Shown piece by piece: positions 1-5,731 of a DNA stretch of 32,567 nucleotides. The notes under the pieces are model-generated. The model saw only the letters and a program-made list of their open reading frames with translations. It searched no databases and was not told where the DNA came from. Source of the DNA: an uncultured Eubacteriales bacterium (GTDB lineage: Bacteria > Bacillota > Clostridia > Christensenellales > Borkfalkiaceae); the NCBI GenBank assembly GCA_902767225.1, contig CACXGN010000004.1:1-32567 (forward strand), read 5' to 3'. The position numbers and the translations under genes were made by a program. Numbering within the stretch: position 1 is the stretch's first letter; each line of letters opens with the position of its first letter.

Positions 1-178
1 TATTAACCTTTTCTTTTCTTTGTACTTAGTCTATTTTTTGCTCTTTGCCTTAATGTACTTTATTTAAGTTTTCTCGATCGATAAATTTAAAACTTATCTC
101 TCTTTCTCTATGCAGTTGTCAATCTACTATCCCGAAACGGCGGTTCCGGTTCGCGCAAAAATTTCGCGCATAAAAATT

Positions 179-232
179 GCTATCTCAAATCGATAGCCTA
201 TTTATATTATCATTTATGAATTTTTAAGTCAA
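179..232 (-). promoter_or_regulatory. Leftward promoter with a hairpin at the transcript 5' end
   Basis: On the minus strand TTGACT (227-232) and TAATAT (204-209) are 17 nt apart. The expected start near 197 coincides with a 6-bp inverted repeat, GCTATC (179-184) and GATAGC (192-197). The transcript would therefore begin with a small hairpin and run left out of the window, so its gene is not visible. The rest of 1-373 has no credible ORF. Confidence 0.6.
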
Positions 233-314
233 GCAAAAAACAAAACTTTTTCTACATTTTTTTAATTTTTTTTCTATCCGTTTTTTTACCCTTTTTATCG
301 TATGCGAATTTTGG

Positions 315-341
315 TTGACAAATCGTTTTTGCGGGTATAAT
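315..341 (+). promoter_or_regulatory. Putative promoter of the UPF0340 gene
   Basis: TTGACA (315-320) is followed by TATAAT (336-341) with a 15-nt spacer. Both boxes are perfect, but the spacing is shorter than the usual 17. A second TATAAT lies at 350-355. The start codon is about 30 nt downstream. Confidence 0.5.
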
Positions 342-373
342 CTTATATATATAATGTTTTATAGGTATGTTTT

Positions 374-913
374 ATGGGAATTAAACAGCAAGCCGAAACG
401 GCTGTAAATGAACTTATTGAAAAAGCAAAACTTAAAAAGGGCGATATTTTAATCGTCGGGTGTTCTACAAGCGAAGTCAGGGGCGCAAAAATCGGCACCG
501 ATTCCGACCCCGATACCGCTAAAGAACTTTTTGACGGTATTTACCCCACTTTAAAGGAAAAAGGGATATTCCTTGCCGTTCAATGCTGCGAACACTTAAA
601 TCGCGCCGTCGTTACCGAACGCACGGCTTGCCCTAATGCGGAAATAGTAAACGTCGTCCCGCAAAAAAAAGCGGGCGGATCGCTCGCTACCGTGGCGTAT
701 GCCGAATTTGCCGACCCCGTGGTTTTGGAAGAAATTAAAGCGGACGCAGGGATCGATATCGGCGGAACGCTTATCGGAATGCACCTTAAAAAGGTAGCCG
801 TGCCCGTTCGCCTTTCTATAAATAAAATAGGCGAAGCGAATATAATCTGCGCAAGGGTTCGCCCCAAATTTATCGGCGGCATAAGGGCAATATATAACGA
901 AGAACTTTTATAA
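374..913 (+). CDS. UPF0340 / DUF436 (TIGR01440) family protein
   Basis: A 179-residue protein of the normal length for the UPF0340 (YwlG-like) family of Bacillota. The family hallmarks are visible: GCSTSE at residues 29-34, QCCEHLNRA at 70-78, and a C-terminal stretch with KADAGIDIG, TLIGMHLK, VAVPVR and the final GGIRA motif. The molecular function of the family is not established. The conserved paired cysteines with Glu/His suggest a small-molecule or metal site, but that is inference. The ATG at 374 is preceded by a weak AGG and by a promoter. A strong terminator follows within 10 bp of the stop, so the gene is monocistronic. Confidence 0.93.
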   Translation: MGIKQQAETAVNELIEKAKLKKGDILIVGCSTSEVRGAKIGTDSDPDTAKELFDGIYPTLKEKGIFLAVQCCEHLNRAVVTERTACPNAEIVNVVPQKKAGGSLATVAYAEFADPVVLEEIKADAGIDIGGTLIGMHLKKVAVPVRLSINKIGEANIICARVRPKFIGGIRAIYNEELL

Positions 914-919
914 AATATA

Positions 920-960
920 CCCCGCTTTCGGGTTACCGAAAGCGGGGATTTAAATTTTTT
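920..960 (+). terminator. Intrinsic terminator, probably bidirectional
   Basis: A perfect 12-bp stem (920-931 with 936-947, GC-rich, loop GTTA) is followed by ATTTAAATTTTTT. It sits between two convergent genes, and the reverse strand also runs into T/A-rich sequence. Confidence 0.9.
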
Positions 961-964
961 ACTT

Positions 965-1891
965 TTATTTTGATAATATTCTTTTAATTTTACGTAACAC
1001 TTTAAACATTACATACTTTGCATAATATATAGGATAATTGAAATAATAAAATTTCCTACATAATTTTGCCCTGAACTTTTTGTTTTTGCCTAAAAGTTCC
1101 ATTACTTTTACCTCTCTTTTATAAAGAGGTTTTTTTGTATTGAAACTTGCCCAGTGGCAAATCAGACAATCTTTTCTTTCGCCCTTTATATTATTCATTT
1201 GCAGCTTACTTTTATAAAAATCAACTTTGGGTTTTGCGTGTTGGGCAACCATTATGGGATAAATAAGCATTTTCATTTTTCCGTCAATCGTTGTATCGGA
1301 AGACATCGGTGAACCCATAATGGCGCTTGAAACGGCAAAAAGCTTGTCATCCATAGCCTCCCTGTTTCCGCCTATATTATATTGCTCATAGTTTTCATAA
1401 ACGTCTTTACAAATTTCATAGGCTTTCTCACAGACTGTTTTATCGTTAAACCACATTATGCCGCTATGAAATCTTTGCATGTAACGAATTTGATTTTTAT
1501 ATTTACCGGTCTCTTCTAATTTAAACCAGCAATATTCCTTTGTGTCAATAGGTAAAGAACGTCCCATTGCGGAAAATCCGTTCACATTATTGAAGTCGTT
1601 AAAAAGATTATTCAGATTTCCATAAATCAAGCAATCGGCCTCAATAAAAATTGTCTCATCGAAAGGTATATTATTTAATAGTTCAATTTTATCGAGATAC
1701 GTTTTGTCGGATTTTTTTAAAATTATTGTTTTATCAAATAATTTTGTATACTCGTTTTCTTTATCAGATAATATCGCAAACGGTAAATTATTATCCGAAT
1801 AAAATCTATACGACTTCAATAAATTTGCCGCCATTTTATAGTAACTTTCATTACCTGTGGCAATTGTTATAAATCCCCTCGTTTTCTCCAT
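965..1891 (-). CDS. Glycosyltransferase-like protein (nucleotide-diphosphosugar transferase fold)
   Basis: About 308 residues from the preferred start. The N-terminal beta strand (RGFITIATGNESYY), the FAILSD segment and IFIEADCLIYG (Glu-Ala-Asp at residues 84-86, in the place of the DxD metal motif) resemble GT-A fold transferases related to family 8. The C terminus is very basic and may lie at the membrane. The open frame extends upstream to 1960, but the ATG at 1891 has a GAGAAG ribosome site and the upstream ATG has none. The gene looks more AT-rich than its neighbours and is divergent from an XRE regulator, which suggests acquisition as a unit. The sugar donor and acceptor are unknown. 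Confidence 0.6.
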   Translation of the reverse strand: MEKTRGFITIATGNESYYKMAANLLKSYRFYSDNNLPFAILSDKENEYTKLFDKTIILKKSDKTYLDKIELLNNIPFDETIFIEADCLIYGNLNNLFNDFNNVNGFSAMGRSLPIDTKEYCWFKLEETGKYKNQIRYMQRFHSGIMWFNDKTVCEKAYEICKDVYENYEQYNIGGNREAMDDKLFAVSSAIMGSPMSSDTTIDGKMKMLIYPIMVAQHAKPKVDFYKSKLQMNNIKGERKDCLICHWASFNTKKPLYKREVKVMELLGKNKKFRAKLCRKFYYFNYPIYYAKYVMFKVLRKIKRILSK

Positions 1892-1991
1892 AACTTCTCT
1901 ACTGTGTAGTAAAATCTTTCTTTTGTGTTTAGCTTTACTAATATTTTGGTATAAATGCATTATATATGATAATAGTTTCTATGTCAATAAA

Positions 1992-2013
1992 TTTTACTAA
2001 TTTTTTAGTAAAA
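1992..2013. promoter_or_regulatory. Inverted repeat in the divergent promoter region, candidate operator
   Basis: A perfect 9-bp inverted repeat with a 4-nt centre: TTTTACTAA (1992-2000) and TTAGTAAAA (2005-2013). It lies 23 bp before the XRE start codon, and its right arm is close to the AAGGAG ribosome site (2022-2027). Related TTTACTAA (1934-1941) and TACT-GTGT-AGTA (1900-1911) sequences lie in the same intergenic region. Binding by the adjacent regulator is inferred from position and symmetry. Confidence 0.45.
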
Positions 2014-2035
2014 TGAGATATAAGGAGATTATCTT

Positions 2036-2308
2036 ATGAATAGGATTCGAGAACTGCGCGAAGACAGGGATCTGCGCCAAAGCGATCTTGCGAAAGAGAC
2101 GGGAATAGATCAAAGAACCATATCGAATTACGAAACTGGAAAATCTAATCCGGACAGTTACGCGCTTATTAAACTTGCCGATTATTTCGGCGTTTCGATA
2201 GATTATTTAGTTGGAAGAACCAAGCGTGATTTTTTTGGCAAGGAAGATAAAATCCGTTTTATCGAAGAGATAAAGCAGGAACTTGAAGAATTAAAAAACT
2301 TTTTATAA
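2036..2308 (+). CDS. XRE/Cro-family helix-turn-helix transcriptional regulator
   Basis: A 90-residue DNA-binding protein. The HTH_3 domain occupies roughly residues 3-60. The recognition region (QSDLAKETGIDQRTISNYE) is followed by the family GKSNPD turn and the LADYFGVSIDYLVGR ending typical of SinR/Xre-like repressors. The last 25 residues are a charged helix that could dimerise. The ATG has an AAGGAG site 8 nt upstream. The gene is divergent from the glycosyltransferase gene, and an inverted repeat in front of its start suggests autoregulation, possibly with control of the neighbour. It ends at a strong terminator. Confidence 0.9.
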   Translation: MNRIRELREDRDLRQSDLAKETGIDQRTISNYETGKSNPDSYALIKLADYFGVSIDYLVGRTKRDFFGKEDKIRFIEEIKQELEELKNFL

Positions 2309-2312
2309 AGAA

Positions 2313-2353
2313 AAAATCCGTGCCGCGAAGAATATCTTCGCGGCACGGATTTT
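2313..2353. terminator. Bidirectional terminator between the XRE and phosphohexomutase genes
   Basis: A 19-bp perfect stem (2313-2331 with 2335-2353) around a 3-nt centre, GC-rich in the middle and flanked by A and T runs. It can terminate both the rightward XRE gene and the leftward mutase gene. Confidence 0.92.
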
Positions 2354-2371
2354 ATTATACTTTTTTATCAA

Positions 2372-4249
2372 TTATTTATCGGCTTTTTTAGCGGGTTTTT
2401 TAGCCGCTTTCTTTGCGGGCGTTTCTTTTTTTGCCGCCGGCTTTGCCGTGGATTTTGCGGGCTTTTTCTCCGCAGGTTCCGCTTTTTTGGGCGCGGTTTT
2501 TATAGCGGGGGCTTTTTTAGCGGCGGGTTTTTCTTCGCCGTTTATTATTTTGCCCAAATCGGATTTTATCGCCTCGTAAACTTCGAGTGCCTTTTCCTTA
2601 TTTTCACCTTTTACGGAATAGTATATTTTTAGTTTAGGTTCAGTTCCGCTCGGGCGAACGCAAGCAAATCCGCCGCCTTCAAGTTCAAAGTATACTGCGT
2701 TGTTTTTGGGAACGCCGAGTTCTTCTGTCGAGCCGTCCGCAAGAGTTTTTATTCCCGCGGAATAGTCTCTGGTTGCCAAAACCTTTACGTTGCCGAGTTT
2801 TTCGATCTTTTGCGTTTTGATCTTATCGACAACGGCTATCATATCTTTCATAGCGTTAAGCCCCGAAAAGACGATACTTTCGTTCGTATCGAAAACGTAA
2901 CCGTATTTTGCGTAAAGTTCGTTAAGTCTTTGGTAAACGCCTATATTATTTACGTTATAATAACAAACCATTTCGGCAAAAAGCATACTTGCAACTACTG
3001 CGTCTTTATCCCTTGCGTGCGTGCCGCGAAGGTATCCGCAACTTTCTTCAAACCCGAAAACGAACGTGCGCTTACCGGTATCGTCAAGATTTTTAATCTT
3101 TTCACCTATAAACTTAAAACCGACCGGCGTTTCAAAAAGTTCCATGCCGTAATCGTCGGCAATGAGTTTTGCCATACCGGTGGTAACGAAACTTTTAACC
3201 ACAAAGCCCTTATCGGAAAGTTTGCCCGTTTCTTTAAGACGCCTTAAAACGTAGTCAAGCAAAAGTATACCCGTTTGGTTGCCGGACAAAATTTCAAATT
3301 CGCCGTCTGCGTTACGGACTGCAACGCCGAGCCTGTCGCAATCGGGATCGGTTCCGAAAACAACGTCCGCCTTCTTAAAGTCTGCAAGTTTTATACCCAA
3401 AGTAAGCGTTTCTTTATATTCGGGGTTAGGAACTTTAACCGTTGAAAATTCGGTATCTTTATTCACCTGTTCGGGAACAAGTTCTGGCTTAATCCCCATT
3501 TTATGCAAAACGGTAGTTACCGGAATATATCCGCTGCCGTGAACGGGCGTGTAAACGAGTTTTATCGTTTTGCCTACGCTTTTAACTTCCTTTGGAGAAA
3601 GCGCAAGTTTAAGTATGGTTTTATAATATTTTTTATCAACCTTTTTGCCGACTTTCAAAATGCTTTTATCGCATTTTTCGTCGTATAAGATTTTGTCGGA
3701 CATGCAATCGCCGATTTCTTCTATATTTTTTACGATTACGGAAGTTGCTTCCGGCGACATCTGCGCGCCGTCTTCCCCATAGACTTTATATCCGTTATAT
3801 TCTTTTGGGTTGTGGCTTGCGGTTATCATAATGCCCGCAACCGTATTTAAGTATCTGACTGCAAAGGAGAGCATCGGAACGGGACGAACGTCGTCGAAAA
3901 GATACGCTTTAATTCCGTTCGACGCAAGAACAACCGCAGCCGCATATGCAAATTCGTAAGACATACGCCTTGTATCGTATGATATAACCACCCCGCGTTT
4001 TTTCGCTTTGCCGCCGAGCGATTTTATGTAGTCCGAAAGGGCTTGCGTGGCGCGACGAACCGTGTAAACGTTAAGCATATTCGTGCCGAGTCCTATAAGT
4101 CCGCGCATGCCCGCCGTTCCGAATTCAACGTCTTTACCGAAACGGTATTCGATTTCTTTTTCGTCTTCTTTTATACTATCGAGTTCTTTAACTTCGCTAT
4201 CGGTTAAAACCCCGCTATCAATCCATTTCTGATATAAATCTTTATACAT
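2372..4249 (-). CDS. Phospho-sugar mutase (phosphoglucomutase/phosphomannomutase family) with a basic C-terminal tail
   Basis: A 625-residue alpha-D-phosphohexomutase that interconverts hexose 1- and 6-phosphates. All four active-site elements are present: the phosphoserine loop TASHNP (143-148, Ser145), the metal loop DPDCDR (301-306), the sugar-specificity loop GFEES (399-403) and the phosphate-binding loop RPSGTEPK (532-539). The order and length of residues 1-570 match PgcA-type enzymes of Bacillota. Residues about 572-625 form an added low-complexity tail of Lys, Ala and Pro with PAKK/AAKK repeats, not needed for catalysis and resembling histone H1-like tails. The ATG has AGGAGA upstream and a consensus promoter. 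With galK and galT nearby, it would link galactose use and sugar-nucleotide synthesis through glucose 1-phosphate. Confidence 0.92.
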   Translation of the reverse strand: MYKDLYQKWIDSGVLTDSEVKELDSIKEDEKEIEYRFGKDVEFGTAGMRGLIGLGTNMLNVYTVRRATQALSDYIKSLGGKAKKRGVVISYDTRRMSYEFAYAAAVVLASNGIKAYLFDDVRPVPMLSFAVRYLNTVAGIMITASHNPKEYNGYKVYGEDGAQMSPEATSVIVKNIEEIGDCMSDKILYDEKCDKSILKVGKKVDKKYYKTILKLALSPKEVKSVGKTIKLVYTPVHGSGYIPVTTVLHKMGIKPELVPEQVNKDTEFSTVKVPNPEYKETLTLGIKLADFKKADVVFGTDPDCDRLGVAVRNADGEFEILSGNQTGILLLDYVLRRLKETGKLSDKGFVVKSFVTTGMAKLIADDYGMELFETPVGFKFIGEKIKNLDDTGKRTFVFGFEESCGYLRGTHARDKDAVVASMLFAEMVCYYNVNNIGVYQRLNELYAKYGYVFDTNESIVFSGLNAMKDMIAVVDKIKTQKIEKLGNVKVLATRDYSAGIKTLADGSTEELGVPKNNAVYFELEGGGFACVRPSGTEPKLKIYYSVKGENKEKALEVYEAIKSDLGKIINGEEKPAAKKAPAIKTAPKKAEPAEKKPAKSTAKPAAKKETPAKKAAKKPAKKADK

Positions 4250-4264
4250 CTTTTCTCCTGTTAT

Positions 4265-4282
4265 GGATAAGTGGACTTATCC
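4265..4282 (-). promoter_or_regulatory. Inverted repeat in the mutase mRNA leader
   Basis: Eight-bp arms, GGATAAGT (4265-4272) and ACTTATCC (4275-4282), with a 2-nt centre. It lies between the promoter and the ribosome site of the mutase gene, so it could be an operator or a leader hairpin. Confidence 0.4.
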
Positions 4283-4315
4283 TTTACAAAAATCAGACGC
4301 AATCGTCCGTATAGT

Positions 4316-4344
4316 ATTATACAACCATTATTACCACTTGTCAA
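4316..4344 (-). promoter_or_regulatory. Consensus sigma-A-type promoter of the mutase gene
   Basis: On the minus strand TTGACA (4339-4344) and TATAAT (4316-4321) are separated by exactly 17 nt. Both boxes match the consensus perfectly. Confidence 0.85.
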
Positions 4345-4459
4345 AGTTTTTTTGTTTTTTCGTAAATATGATTCATTATATATTCTATTTATGAAAATAC
4401 TATAAATAATATACCTAAAATAAATAAAATAAAAAATTAAAAAATTGTTTTGTAAACAG

Positions 4460-4488
4460 TTGACAACGATTTATCATTTTGATACAAT
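4460..4488 (+). promoter_or_regulatory. Promoter of the tRNA operon
   Basis: TTGACA (4460-4465) and TACAAT (4483-4488) are 17 nt apart, about 23 nt before the first tRNA. Confidence 0.85.
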
Positions 4489-4511
4489 TTATAAGCGCTG
4501 TCGATAAGAGT

Positions 4512-4585
<74 letters not shown>

Positions 4586-4604
4586 AAATGAAGCCGAGGC
4601 TTAT

Positions 4605-4681
<77 letters not shown>

Positions 4682-4685
4682 AAAC

Positions 4686-4763
4686 GGCGGGTGTAGCTCA
4701 GTTGGTTAGAGCGCGAGATTGTGGTCCTTGAGGTCGTGGGTTCGATTCCCATCTCCCGCCCCA
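4686..4763 (+). tRNA. tRNA-His (anticodon GTG)
   Basis: The extra G at -1 (4686) faces C73 (4760), the tRNA-His identity pair. The anticodon loop TTGTGGT gives GTG, and CCA is encoded. Two positions are imperfect: a T.T mismatch in the acceptor stem (sixth pair, 4692 with 4754) and an A.C mismatch closing the anticodon loop (4718 with 4726). Confidence 0.88.
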
Positions 4764-4772
4764 TAAACTCAC

Positions 4773-4847
4773 AGGGGTGTCGCCAAGCGGTAAGGCACGG
4801 GATTTTGATTCCCGCATTCGTAGGTTCAAATCCTGCCACCCCTGCCA
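4773..4847 (+). tRNA. tRNA-Gln (anticodon TTG)
   Basis: Acceptor stem AGGGGTG/CACCCCT, anticodon arm CGGGA-TTTTGAT-TCCCG and T-arm GTAGG-TTCAAAT-CCTGC fold cleanly. CCA is encoded. Confidence 0.95.
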
Positions 4848-4865
4848 AAATACTAAATATAATAT

Positions 4866-4941
4866 GCCCCATTAGCTCAGGTGGTAGAGCACGTGACTTT
4901 TAATCACGGTGTCCGGAGTTCGAATCTCCGATGGAGCACCA
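4866..4941 (+). tRNA. tRNA-Lys (anticodon TTT)
   Basis: Anticodon arm CGTGA-CTTTTAA-TCACG gives TTT, and CCA is encoded. The acceptor stem GCCCCAT/ATGGAGC contains one C.A mismatch (third pair, 4868 with 4935). Confidence 0.92.
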
Positions 4942-4943
4942 AG

Positions 4944-4975
4944 TTATTTATGCGCCCAAATGGGCGCATAAATAA
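4944..4975. terminator. 14-bp perfect hairpin after tRNA-Lys(TTT)
   Basis: Arms 4944-4957 and 4962-4975 pair perfectly around an AAAT loop, but no T run follows. It may be an attenuating or processing hairpin, and read-through into the next tRNA is possible. Confidence 0.55.
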
Positions 4976-4995
4976 TACAAAATTATATTAATTAT

Positions 4996-5014
4996 CCGCC
5001 TTTAGCTCAGTTGG
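4996..5014 (+). pseudogene. Truncated 5' copy of tRNA-Lys(CTT), ending in the D-loop
   Basis: The 19 nt are identical to the first 19 nt of the complete tRNA-Lys(CTT) at 5158-5176 and stop after GTTGG in the D-loop. The match continues 8 nt upstream of the gene, so 4988-5014 equals 5150-5176 with one mismatch. The offset is exactly 162 nt. The remainder of the tRNA is replaced by the structured element at 5015-5104. Confidence 0.85.
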
Positions 5015-5104
5015 GGCGACGCGTAAAATAAAGCGTCCTGTGGACGGTTTATAGCCAAAGCCCGCGAGGCTTTAGCCGAGAGCGGAAGAGCCTTAGGCTC
5101 TACC
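5015..5104 (+). repeat. tRNA D-loop-associated structured element, family 1, copy a
   Basis: A 90-nt element with three predicted hairpins. Hairpin 1 has arms 5028-5038 and 5042-5052 with loop TGT and one G.G mismatch. Hairpin 2 is AAAGCC-CGCGA-GGCTTT. Hairpin 3 is GGAAGAGCC (5084-5092), TTA, GGCTCTACC (5096-5104) with an A.A mismatch. AGAGC and GGCTCTACC are direct and inverted copies of the D-arm of the adjacent tRNA-Lys. It is about 88% identical to 22397-22487 beside tRNA-Pro, and the stem differences are compensatory. The following 45 nt are AT-rich and not conserved. I do not recognise the family. Confidence 0.8.
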
Positions 5105-5157
5105 CTAACGTATTAAAAGATAATTATTGAAATTTCATAAGAGTATAAATTAAATAT

Positions 5158-5233
5158 CCGCCTTTAGCTCAGTTGGTAGAGCAACTGACTCTTAATCAGT
5201 GGGCCCGGGGTTCGAGTCCCCGAAGGCGGACCA
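5158..5233 (+). tRNA. tRNA-Lys (anticodon CTT)
   Basis: Acceptor stem CCGCCTT/AAGGCGG with discriminator A5230 and encoded CCA. The anticodon arm ACTGA-CTCTTAA-TCAGT gives CTT. The T-arm CGGGG-TTCGAGT-CCCCG is intact. It is preceded by its own truncated copy and a family-1 element, and followed by a terminator and a family-2 element. Confidence 0.95.
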
Positions 5234-5268
5234 AAAAGAAAGAGTGTATTTTTGCACTCTTTCTTTTT
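5233..5268 (+). terminator. Terminator of the tRNA-Lys(CTT) transcript
   Basis: A perfect 14-bp stem (5233-5246 with 5255-5268) with an 8-nt loop. The 3' arm ends in TTTTT. The stem begins at the last base of the encoded CCA. Confidence 0.88.
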
Positions 5269-5281
5269 GCGTTTACTTTGG

Positions 5282-5375
5282 GTATGCGAGAACCCCGCGG
5301 TTCGTCCGTCATTTGACGGGCATACTTTGACGGACAAGGACTCGGTAGCGCAAGCGGACGAGCGTCCCCGAAGTG
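5282..5375 (+). repeat. tRNA T-loop-associated structured element, family 2, copy A
   Basis: GTATGC (5282-5287) pairs with GCATAC (5320-5325) and encloses two hairpins: GAACC-CCGC-GGTTC (5290-5303) and CCGTC-ATTT-GACGG (5306-5319). The result is a three-way junction. A second domain, CTCG-GTAGC-GCAA-GCGGA-CGAG, lies at 5341-5362. Positions 5300-5322, 5335-5350 and 5353-5366 are identical to parts of copy B at 32380-32445. GAACCCCG (5290-5297) is the inverted T-stem of tRNA-Lys(CTT), and TCCCCGAAG (5365-5373) is a direct copy of the 9 nt after its T-loop (5217-5225). Its function is unknown. Confidence 0.75.
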
Positions 5376-5390
5376 AATTATTTTTACTTG

Positions 5391-5422
5391 CGACATCGTA
5401 GCGATAGCGGAGATGCTCGAAC
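5391..5422 (+). repeat. Third occurrence of the GTAGC-GNNA-GCGGA hairpin module
   Basis: CATC (5394-5397), GTAGC, GATA, GCGGA, GATG (5412-5415) has the same internal loop and tetraloop as copies A and B, but a different closing stem (CATC/GATG instead of CTCG/CGAG). CTCGAAC follows, the reverse complement of the T-loop sequence of tRNA-Lys(CTT). It abuts the Zot-like gene stub. Confidence 0.6.
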
Positions 5423-5504
5423 GATCAAATGCTGCCATGTTCCCTATATGGGTTAATAGCCCGGTCTTACCGGCGCCGGTCTCACCGTAAATTATTGTGA
5501 TCAT
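5423..5504 (-). pseudogene. 5' stub of a P-loop ATPase gene, probably Zot/pI-like of a filamentous phage
   Basis: From ATG 5504 the frame reads MITIIYGETGAGKTGLLTHI, with a Walker A motif (GETGAGKT) right at the N terminus. This placement is typical of Zot/pI-like morphogenesis ATPases of inoviruses. Recognisable sequence ends after about 27 residues, where the frame enters repeat 5391-5422, then copy A and finally the tRNA. No Walker B or transmembrane segment follows. The open frame to 5196 is thus a chance fusion rather than a working gene. Assignment to Zot rests on the N terminus only. Confidence 0.55.
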
Positions 5505-5523
5505 AAATTTTTTGTTAAAGTTA

Positions 5524-5553
5524 TTGACTTTTGATGTTTTAGAGTGATAGTAT
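5524..5553 (+). promoter_or_regulatory. Putative promoter of a short hairpin RNA
   Basis: TTGACT (5524-5529) and TAGTAT (5548-5553) are 18 nt apart. The predicted start near 5560 falls at the first base of the hairpin RNA. Confidence 0.5.
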
Positions 5554-5559
5554 AAAAAC

Positions 5560-5628
5560 AAGAAGTAAAATATGTCTGAAATATCGGCTGTATTAGGTAT
5601 TGCACCTAAATGTTTACTTCTTTTTTTT
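5560..5628 (+). ncRNA. Candidate ~69-nt small RNA ending in a T run
   Basis: The outer arms AAGAAGTAAA (5560-5569) and TTTACTTCTT (5613-5622) pair perfectly, and an inner hairpin TTAGGT-ATTGC-ACCTAA lies at 5593-5609. Eight T residues follow (5621-5628). With the promoter just upstream this makes a complete transcription unit of about 69 nt. It may be a phage-derived RNA or an elaborate terminator. No family is recognised. Confidence 0.4.
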
Positions 5629-5693
5629 ATGTCTTTTTACTGCATTGCCGTAAATTTCAGATCAAATTTTCTTATCATGCTAAACAACATGAA

Positions 5694-5723
5694 AAAGCCG
5701 AAAGCAAAAACGCTTTCGGCTTT
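5694..5723. terminator. Terminator of galK-galT, bidirectional
   Basis: A 12-bp perfect stem (5694-5705 with 5712-5723) with loop AAAAAC. T runs follow on both strands. It lies 9 bp beyond the galT stop. Confidence 0.9.
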
Positions 5724-5731
5724 AATTTTTT

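Noticed and set aside
1..60. A boxA-like GCTCTTTG that could indicate an rRNA leader
   Set aside because: The motif is short, no rRNA sequence follows on that strand, and the clear promoter here points the other way.
2810..3688. Rightward frames of 60-145 codons inside the phosphohexomutase gene
   Set aside because: Antisense shadows with no ribosome site and no recognisable domain.
5196..5561. A 121-codon leftward frame that could be called a hypothetical gene
   Set aside because: It runs through the tRNA-Lys(CTT) gene, its terminator and two structured repeats. Only the first ~27 residues after Met20 look like protein sequence (Walker A).
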